NCBI RefSeq assembly: GCF_021699195.1
Contig: NZ_SSXE01000014.1
Coordinates: 1 to 64,000, forward strand
Origin: Nonomuraea sp. MG754425
GTDB taxonomy: Bacteria > Actinomycetota > Actinomycetes > Streptosporangiales > Streptosporangiaceae
Direction: 5' to 3'
DNA: 64,000 bases
Positions within the stretch are counted from its first letter, which is position 1, and every line of letters begins with the position of its first letter. The position numbers were made by a program, and so were the translations under genes. Shown here in pieces: positions 58,529-64,000 of this stretch. The notes below the pieces were generated by a model. It was not told the DNA's origin. It was given only the letters and a program-made list of their open reading frames with translations, and searched no databases.

Positions 58529-61441
58529 GTGCGCACCCTTCGAGCCCTGGTCGCCGCCGCCCTGTCGGTCCTGTTGTGCCTCGTGCCGGTGCCGCCGGCG
58601 CACGCCGCCGGCCACACCTACGACTTCGAGGACGGCACCACCCAGGGTTGGGGGCCGCGCGGCGGCGGCGTCTCCGTCACCGTGACCCCGCAGGCGGCCC
58701 GCACCGGCGCGGGCGGCCTGCTCACCACCGGCCGCACCGCCACCTGGCACGGCGCGTCCATCGCCGCCCCCTTCGTCAAGGGCACCGGGTACACCGTCAC
58801 CGCGTACGCCCGGCTCGCCGCGGGGCAGCCCGCCGGCACGATCGCCATGACCGTGCAGCGCACCCCGGCCGGCGGCGACACCACGTACGAGCGGGTCGCG
58901 GCGGCCACCGTCACCGACGGCGAGTGGACGCGGCTGTCGGGCGGCTACCAATACACCGCCGACTCCACCGACGTGCAGCTCTACGTGGAGAGCTCCGACG
59001 CCACCGCCCAGTACTACCTGGACGACATCGTCCTGACCCCGCTCGGCGACCCCACCCGCGAGCCGATCACCAGCGACTTCGAGGACGGCACCACCCAGGA
59101 CTGGGCGCCGCGCGCCGCCGCCGTCCTCCAGGCCGGGGAGCCCGCCCACGAAGGCGTCCGCGCCCTCACCGTCACCGGCCGCTCGGCCTCCTGGGACGGC
59201 CCCGCGCTGAACGTGCTCGGCCGCATGGGCAAGGGCGACAAGTACGCGCTGTCGGCCTGGGTGCGCCTCGGCCCCGGCGCCACGTCCGGCAAACTGGGGC
59301 TCTCCGTCGAGCGCCGGACCGGCGGCACCCCGAGCTACGAGCGCGTCGTCGCGCCCAAGGACGTGCCGGCCGGGCAATGGGTGCGGCTCTCCGGCACGTA
59401 CACGCTGGCCCACGACGTCGACTTCCTCAGCCTGTACGTCGAGTCCGACACCGGCGACTTCCCCTTCTCCCTCGACGACTTCACGATGACCTACGTCGAG
59501 CCCAAACCCATCCAAACCGGCATCCCCGCACTCAAGGACGCCGTGCCGTTCACCATGGGCTCGGCCGTCACCCGCGCCGAGACGCTGGGCGTCCACGGCG
59601 AGCTGCTCCTCAAGCACTTCGACGGCGTCACCCCCGGCAACGAGCTGAAGTGGGACGCCACCGAGCCCCGCGAAGGCGAGTTCACCTTCACCGACGGCGA
59701 CCACCTCGTGGACCACGCCACCGAGCACGGCCTGACGATCCGCGGCCACACGCTCGCCTGGCACAGCCAGACCCCCGCATGGGTGTTCGCCGACGCCACC
59801 AAGGAGGTGCTGCTGCAGCGCCTGGAACGGCACGTGCGCACACTCGTCACCCGCTACCAGGGCAAGATCGCCGTCTGGGACGTGGTCAACGAGGTCGTGG
59901 ACGAGAACCAGCCGGACGGGCTGCGCCGCTCCCCGTGGTACGAGATCACCGGGCTCGACTTCATCCGCACCGCCTTCCGCGTCGCCCGCGAGGCCGACCC
60001 GGACGCCAAGCTGTTCATCAACGACTACAACACCGAATTCCCGCGCAAGCGCGAAGCCCTGTACCGCCTGGTCGAACGCCTCAGGAACGAAGGCGTGCCG
60101 ATCGACGGCGTCGGCCACCAACTCCACCTCAACATCGAGCAGCCCTCCGCCGCGAACGTCGAGGCCACCATCGAGCGCTTCGCCACGCTCGGCGTGGACC
60201 AGCACGTCACCGAGCTGGACGTGAGCGTCTACACCGACTTCACCTCCTCCTACGACACGATCCCGCCCGAACTGCTCGTCCAGCAGGGACACCGGTACAA
60301 GGAACTGTTCGACGTGTTCCGGCGGCAGGCCGCGCACCTCGGCTCCGTCACCGTGTGGGGCGAGTCCGACGACGTGAGCTGGCTGCGCACCTGGCCGATC
60401 CCGCGGCTGAACGCGCCACTGCCCTTCGACGACGACCTCCAGGCCAAGCCCGCCTACTGGGGCATCGTGGACCCGTCCCGGCTGGATCCGTTCGTGCGCA
60501 CGCTGGAGGCGCCCGCCGCGACCGTCAAGGTGGACGGCAAACGCGACCTGGAATGGGACCTGCTCCCGGACTCGCCCATCGCCCGGGTCGGCGACGTCTC
60601 CGCCGGCTTCCAGGCCCGCTCCGCCGCCGGCCGCTACGTCCTCGCCGAGGTGACGGACGCCACCGCGTCCAGGGACGACCGGGTCACGTTCACCGTGGAC
60701 GGCCGCTCGCGCTCCATCGGCCGCTCCGGGCCCGGCGTCCGGGCCACCGCCACCGGCTACCGCGTCGAAGCCCTGCTGGGCGGCGGCACCGACGTCCAGG
60801 TCACCGTGCGCGACGGCGGCACCGAGATCACCTGGACCGGCAAGGTGACCCCCGTCGCCGCCGTCAAGCGGGCCACCGCCCCGCGCCGCCCCGCCCCCGT
60901 CCTGGACGGGGCCGTGGACCGGGTGTGGGCCGGCGCGCCCGAACTGCGCACCGGCACCTGGATCCAGGGCGACTCCGGTGCCACCGCCAAGGTCCGCGCA
61001 CTCTGGTCAGGATCGACCCTGTACGTCCTGGCCCAGGTGAGCGACCCCACGCTGAGCGAGCAGTCGGCCAACCCGTGGGAGCAGGACTCCGTCGAGATCT
61101 TCGTCGACCCCGGCAACGGCAAGACCAAGGGGTACGAGGACGACGACGGGCAGTACCGGGTGAGCTTCTCGGGCCGGATCACGGTGGGCGGCACCTTCGA
61201 CGCGTCCGGCGTCAAGGACAACGTCCGCGCGTCCGCTGTCGCCGTGCCGGGCGGGTACGTGGTCGAGGCGGCCATCGACCTGCCGACCGTCACGCTCGGG
61301 GACGGCACGCTGCTGGGCTTCGACGTCCAGGTCAACGACGCCACGGGGACGGCCCGTACGAGCGCGGTGACCTGGAACGACGCGACCGGCCGCAGCTACC
61401 TGGACACCAGCCACTGGGGCGTCCTCCACCTCACCGGCTAG
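58529..61441 (+). CDS. Secreted multidomain GH10 endo-xylanase
   Basis: 970 residues from GTG 58529 (GAGGAG upstream). Signal peptide cut near HAA; two tandem CBM22-like modules (about 28-170 and 180-325, each beginning YDFEDGTTQ/SDFEDGTTQ); a GH10 barrel (about 330-650) with NELKWDATEP, the acid/base Glu in WDVVNEVVDE and the nucleophile Glu in HVTELDVSVY; then a long C-terminal region including a CBM9-type module (about 790-970, ending WNDATGRSYLDTSHWG). It cleaves xylan outside the cell. Divergent from the pectinase with shared operators. Confidence 0.93.
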   Translation: MRTLRALVAAALSVLLCLVPVPPAHAAGHTYDFEDGTTQGWGPRGGGVSVTVTPQAARTGAGGLLTTGRTATWHGASIAAPFVKGTGYTVTAYARLAAGQPAGTIAMTVQRTPAGGDTTYERVAAATVTDGEWTRLSGGYQYTADSTDVQLYVESSDATAQYYLDDIVLTPLGDPTREPITSDFEDGTTQDWAPRAAAVLQAGEPAHEGVRALTVTGRSASWDGPALNVLGRMGKGDKYALSAWVRLGPGATSGKLGLSVERRTGGTPSYERVVAPKDVPAGQWVRLSGTYTLAHDVDFLSLYVESDTGDFPFSLDDFTMTYVEPKPIQTGIPALKDAVPFTMGSAVTRAETLGVHGELLLKHFDGVTPGNELKWDATEPREGEFTFTDGDHLVDHATEHGLTIRGHTLAWHSQTPAWVFADATKEVLLQRLERHVRTLVTRYQGKIAVWDVVNEVVDENQPDGLRRSPWYEITGLDFIRTAFRVAREADPDAKLFINDYNTEFPRKREALYRLVERLRNEGVPIDGVGHQLHLNIEQPSAANVEATIERFATLGVDQHVTELDVSVYTDFTSSYDTIPPELLVQQGHRYKELFDVFRRQAAHLGSVTVWGESDDVSWLRTWPIPRLNAPLPFDDDLQAKPAYWGIVDPSRLDPFVRTLEAPAATVKVDGKRDLEWDLLPDSPIARVGDVSAGFQARSAAGRYVLAEVTDATASRDDRVTFTVDGRSRSIGRSGPGVRATATGYRVEALLGGGTDVQVTVRDGGTEITWTGKVTPVAAVKRATAPRRPAPVLDGAVDRVWAGAPELRTGTWIQGDSGATAKVRALWSGSTLYVLAQVSDPTLSEQSANPWEQDSVEIFVDPGNGKTKGYEDDDGQYRVSFSGRITVGGTFDASGVKDNVRASAVAVPGGYVVEAAIDLPTVTLGDGTLLGFDVQVNDATGTARTSAVTWNDATGRSYLDTSHWGVLHLTG

Positions 61442-61448
61442 CCGGTCG

Positions 61449-61476
61449 GGGCCAGGGAGCTTCTTATCCCTGGCCC
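61449..61476. terminator. Convergent terminator between xylanase and Rpn-like genes
   Basis: GGGCCAGGGA (61449-61458) and TCCCTGGCCC (61467-61476) form a perfect 10-base stem with an 8-base loop. It follows the xylanase stop and overlaps the last codons and stop of the opposing gene. Confidence 0.75.
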
Positions 61477-62423
61477 TGGTGGTCTTCGTCCGGGTCGTTG
61501 AACAGGTCCTGGATGGTTTGCGCGGTGGCCGCCCGGGTGACCCAGGTTTCCAGTTGGGTGGTGTCCGTGCAGTTGGTGATGCGCGTGCGGATGTCGTCGG
61601 GGACATCGAGGCCACGGGCGGCCAGTACGCGCAGCAGCGATCGGACTTCGCCTTTGGCTTCGCCTCTGGCTTCGCCTCTGGCCTCGCCTCTGGCCTCGCC
61701 TCTGGCTTCGCCTCTGGCTTCGCCTATGGCCTCGCCTTCCTTCAGGCCGCGGCTGAAGTGCTCGCGGGCGAAGGGGCTGTAGACCGGCCAGTCGGTGGAC
61801 GTCATGATCTCCTCCAAGAGGCGCCGGATTTCGGGCCCGGCCATGCTGTAGGCGTATTCAGTGTACTTCGGAGCGTGTTCGTTGCGCGTTTCCTCGAGCG
61901 CGGCGCCGAACGCCTCGACGACCTTGCGGTCACGGCCGTGCGCCATCACCGACATGACCGCCAGTGCCAGGTGGGCGGCGGCCTCCTGGGGGTCGGTGAT
62001 GGCCGGGATGGCGTCCGGCCCCAGGACGTGCGACTGCAGGCGGTAGCCGGTCAGCCCGGACTCGACCGGCCGTGCGTAGTGGGCGACGTCCGCCTGGTTC
62101 GGGCAGATGACCAGGACCGAGACGTCGCAGCGCAGCATCAGCCACGCGGCGGCGGCGTAGCGGGTCAGTTGCCGGGGATCCTTCTTCTTGTCCTTCTGGA
62201 TCTCGACGATGATCGCGTGCACGGGGCTCGGCGGCGGCCCCAGGGTGAGGACCAGATCCGGCTCGATGTCGTCGGATATGCGGGTGTTGAAGGTGCGGTC
62301 CTCTTCCTGGACCAGCGGAGTCTCGGGCAGCTCGATATTCATGAGGTCACGCAGGATCTCCACAGCCAGTCGGGGCTGGTCGGTGAACATGCTGACGAGA
62401 GCGTCATGTTGTGGTGACGGCAT
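61464..62423 (-). CDS. Rpn/YhgA-like putative PD-(D/E)XK nuclease with GEAR repeats
   Basis: 319 residues from ATG 62423. The N-terminal half has the nuclease-like core EPDLVLTLG with the metal Asp, then IIVEIQKDKKKDPRQL in the place of the ExK motif, as in Rpn/YhgA recombination-promoting nucleases and related transposase-like proteins. About residue 228 begins an eight-fold repeat of GEAx, followed by a helical C-terminal segment. Some proteins of this kind act in phage defence or DNA rearrangement; here the role is unproven. A perfect palindrome lies 14 bases upstream of the start. Confidence 0.65.
   Translation of the reverse strand: MPSPQHDALVSMFTDQPRLAVEILRDLMNIELPETPLVQEEDRTFNTRISDDIEPDLVLTLGPPPSPVHAIIVEIQKDKKKDPRQLTRYAAAAWLMLRCDVSVLVICPNQADVAHYARPVESGLTGYRLQSHVLGPDAIPAITDPQEAAAHLALAVMSVMAHGRDRKVVEAFGAALEETRNEHAPKYTEYAYSMAGPEIRRLLEEIMTSTDWPVYSPFAREHFSRGLKEGEAIGEARGEARGEARGEARGEARGEAKGEVRSLLRVLAARGLDVPDDIRTRITNCTDTTQLETWVTRAATAQTIQDLFNDPDEDHQGQG
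61643..61737. repeat. 12-base tandem repeat encoding GEAR units
   Basis: About eight copies of a 12-base unit (plus strand GCCTCTGGCTTC or GCCTCTGGCCTC) encode GEAI-GEAR(x5)-GEAK-GEVR in the Rpn-like protein. Copy number is likely variable between strains. Confidence 0.85.
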
Positions 62424-62436
62424 GGCACTTATTGTA

Positions 62437-62449
62437 GTGAAACTTTCAC
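62437..62449. promoter_or_regulatory. Palindrome GTGAAACTTTCAC upstream of the Rpn-like gene
   Basis: A perfect 13-base palindrome immediately upstream of ATG 62423 on the minus strand. It shares GAAACTTTC with the xylanase promoter (58497-58505) and nearly matches 13469-13481. Confidence 0.5.
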
Positions 62450-62526
62450 TCTTCGTGACGAAGATTCGTTCGATTCGGCGGGGAACCCGGCTGCGGCGCC
62501 TTCCGTACGGTGGCGTACAGTTGGTT

Positions 62527-62544
62527 CCATACGGCACCGTATGG
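62527..62544. promoter_or_regulatory. TetR-like operator over the DUF2867 gene leader
   Basis: CCATACGG-CA-CCGTATGG (62527-62544) is a perfect inverted repeat with 8-base arms and a 2-base spacer. It ends 7 bases before the ATG and overlaps the ribosome site (GGAGG). This geometry is typical of TetR-type repressors. No tetR gene is adjacent. Confidence 0.65.
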
Positions 62545-62551
62545 AGGCGTC

Positions 62552-63013
62552 ATGAGAACCCCCGTCTACTGGTCGTCCGCACTCGAAGACATCCCCGCGC
62601 CCGACTACGCCGACATGATCTTCGGCGTGCTCCCGCCCGGCGCGCCCGAAGATCCGATCGCCTGGGTGAAGTGCGTCTTCTCGCCAGGGGTCGTGCCGCG
62701 CTGGATCGGCGTCGCGATGGCGGCGCGGCAGGCGCTCGTGCCGCTGCTCGGCATCCCGCGCGCCCCGCGCGGCGCGTTCCGGGTGGAACGCACCGAAGGG
62801 GAGGAGGCGCTCATCGCCGTGGACGACCGGCATCTCGACTTCCGCTGCGCGGTGGCCGTGGACGCCGAGGCCCGGCTCGTACGGGTGACGACGGTCGTAC
62901 GGCTGAAGGGCTGGCGCGGACGGGTCTACTTCGCCCCGGTGCGTCTGGTCCATCCGGTCGTCGTGCACGCGATGTTGCGTGCCGCGCAGCGCCGCCTCGT
63001 CCAGGCGGCCTGA
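62552..63013 (+). CDS. DUF2867 domain protein
   Basis: 153 residues from ATG 62552 (GGAGG four bases upstream). The pattern WVKCVFSPGVVPRWIGVAMAARQALVPLLG, VDDRHLDFRCAVAV, VTTVVRLKGWRGRVYFAPVRLVHPVVV matches DUF2867 proteins, which resemble small SRPBCC-like or polyketide-cyclase-like folds. No function is established. A strong palindrome covers its translation start. Confidence 0.7.
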   Translation: MRTPVYWSSALEDIPAPDYADMIFGVLPPGAPEDPIAWVKCVFSPGVVPRWIGVAMAARQALVPLLGIPRAPRGAFRVERTEGEEALIAVDDRHLDFRCAVAVDAEARLVRVTTVVRLKGWRGRVYFAPVRLVHPVVVHAMLRAAQRRLVQAA

Positions 63014-63069
63014 ACGGCGTCACGCCATCCCGGATGCGCGGGTGATCATGCCTCTGGCAGGGTGCAGGC

Positions 63070-64000
63070 ATGAAGATCTGGGACGACCGTCCGGGAGACC
63101 GGTGGGAGGACGCGTTCCTGTCCGGGAACGGCGAGTACGGGATCATGGTGTACGGCGACCGCGTCGTCTACAACCACCACCGCTACGTGCTCCCGAACGG
63201 CACCCGCGATCTGGCCCCGCCCCCGATCGCGGACCGGATGGCGGAGATCCGGGAACTGATCCTGTCGGGCCGGGCCGCTGAGGCGCAGCGGCTGGCGGCC
63301 GACGGCCGGGAACTGGCCTGGACGCAGCCGTTCCACCCGGGCTTCGAGCTGGTCGTCGAGGGGGAACCGGCCGGCGGCGGCAGGACGCTCGACTTCGCCA
63401 CCGGCGAGATCGTCTCCGGCTCCGGCGGGTCCAGGTCGGGCGGCGGCTGGGCGCAGCGGGCGTTCGTGTCGCGGGCCGACTCCGTGGTGGTGCAGCGGTT
63501 GACGGGCGAGCTGAGGCTGCGGCTGAACGGCGACCTGCCGGGCAAACCGGACGACGTGCGGTGCGAGTGCGCCGCCTACGAGCGGGACGGGCACGTGTTC
63601 CTGCGGTTACGGGGGACGTACCCGGCCGGGCTGGGGGCGTACGGGTTCGAGGGCGTGACGCTGGTCGCCGGTGCGGACGTCGCGGTGGACGGCGACGGCG
63701 CGGTGGTCACACGCGGCGGCGAGACGCTGCTGCTGACGAAGCTCGACCGCCGCGAGACCCCCGCCTGGAACACCACGGCCCTGGAAACCGAACTCACCGA
63801 ACTGGCCGCCCGAGCCGAACTGGCCGCCCGAGCCGCCCGGGCCGAGCACACCGGACGAAGCCCCCAGGCGACGGCCGACGCGTCCACCACGACCGCTGAC
63901 GCGTCCACGACGACCGCCGACGCGGCCACTACGAAGGCCGCTGCGAACGCCGCGAAAGGCGTGAACAACGCGAGCGCCGCGACCCCGACACCCGCTGTGA
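63070..64000 (+). CDS. GH95-like protein (N-terminal part; 3' end outside window)
   Basis: 310 codons without a stop from ATG 63070. The N-terminal sequence WEDAFLSGNGEYGIMVYGDRVVYNHH, ending in AEIRELILSGRAAEAQRLA, resembles the start of GH95-type hydrolases (alpha-fucosidase and galactosidase relatives). No signal peptide is present. From about codon 240 the sequence turns to Ala/Thr/Glu-rich low complexity with a 21-base tandem repeat at 63877-63939 (DASTTTA units), apparently an insertion before the catalytic barrel. Assignment to GH95 is tentative because the catalytic part is not included. Confidence 0.55.
   Translation, partial: MKIWDDRPGDRWEDAFLSGNGEYGIMVYGDRVVYNHHRYVLPNGTRDLAPPPIADRMAEIRELILSGRAAEAQRLAADGRELAWTQPFHPGFELVVEGEPAGGGRTLDFATGEIVSGSGGSRSGGGWAQRAFVSRADSVVVQRLTGELRLRLNGDLPGKPDDVRCECAAYERDGHVFLRLRGTYPAGLGAYGFEGVTLVAGADVAVDGDGAVVTRGGETLLLTKLDRRETPAWNTTALETELTELAARAELAARAARAEHTGRSPQATADASTTTADASTTTADAATTKAAANAAKGVNNASAATPTPAV
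63877..63939. repeat. 21-base tandem repeat in the GH95-like gene
   Basis: Three units (63877-63897, 63898-63918, 63919-63939) starting GACGCGTCC or GACGCGGCC encode DASTTTA/DAATTKA. They lie in a low-complexity Ala/Thr stretch of the right-edge gene. Confidence 0.75.

Overview
The window is uniformly GC-rich, with actinobacterial codon use throughout. Gene content points to a mycelial actinomycete, most likely order Streptosporangiales (for example a Nonomuraea-like organism): a PknG/GlnX/GlnH operon, a dgt-dnaG-sigma factor block, bacterial nitric oxide synthase, a lasso peptide cluster and many secreted plant-polysaccharide hydrolases. The genus is inference. No insertion sequence, prophage, plasmid or CRISPR gene was seen.

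Layout. 0-7.3 kb: 3' part of a PDZ-less HtrA-type protease coupled to a two-component system; pyruvate phosphate dikinase behind a triple palindromic operator; a hydrolase/MarR divergon with two operator copies; an acetyltransferase. 7.4-9.1 kb: secreted DUF4874/DUF4832 protein. 9.27-12.83 kb (minus strand): a compact lasso peptide cluster of PIMT-like methyltransferase, precursor, cyclase, PqqD-like leader-binding protein and B2 leader peptidase. The predicted core GSGGWFYPDFFDYFGWA resembles the RES-701 endothelin-antagonist lassos, and the only Asp other than the ring-closing one lies outside the ring. No exporter is visible. 12.9-23 kb: DUF6194 protein, kinase-like phosphotransferase, M48 protease, dGTPase, ferredoxin-type reductase, degenerate M23 lipoprotein, dnaG and a primary-type sigma factor.

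22.96-31.2 kb is one seven-gene minus-strand operon whose genes overlap at every junction: helical protein, PknG, PP2C phosphatase, vWA protein, FHA protein, GlnX, GlnH. It looks like an amino-acid-sensing kinase pathway with kinase, phosphatase and phosphothreonine reader encoded together; PknG, PP2C and FHA proteins all carry similar zinc ribbons. 31.4-39.4 kb holds a small membrane protein, a GH63-like glucosylglycerate hydrolase candidate, tRNA-Asn, nitric oxide synthase, a tyrosine phosphatase, enoyl-CoA hydratase, galactokinase and a PLP-dependent deaminase-like enzyme. 39.5-44.4 kb is a single 1,645-residue TPR protein. 44.5-47.9 kb pairs a TetR regulator with a rifampicin-phosphotransferase-like enzyme. 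47.9-49.2 kb has a Tat-exported intradiol dioxygenase and a truncated haemoglobin.

49.5-64 kb is a carbohydrate island: a coupled GH43 and (alpha/alpha)6-barrel hydrolase pair sharing a related C-terminal module, a pectin methylesterase-pectate lyase fusion divergent from a multidomain GH10 xylanase, and the start of a GH95-like gene at the right edge. These are interrupted by an SDR/XRE pair, an Rpn-like nuclease and a DUF2867 protein. Palindromic operators precede several of these genes, and strong hairpin terminators separate convergent units.
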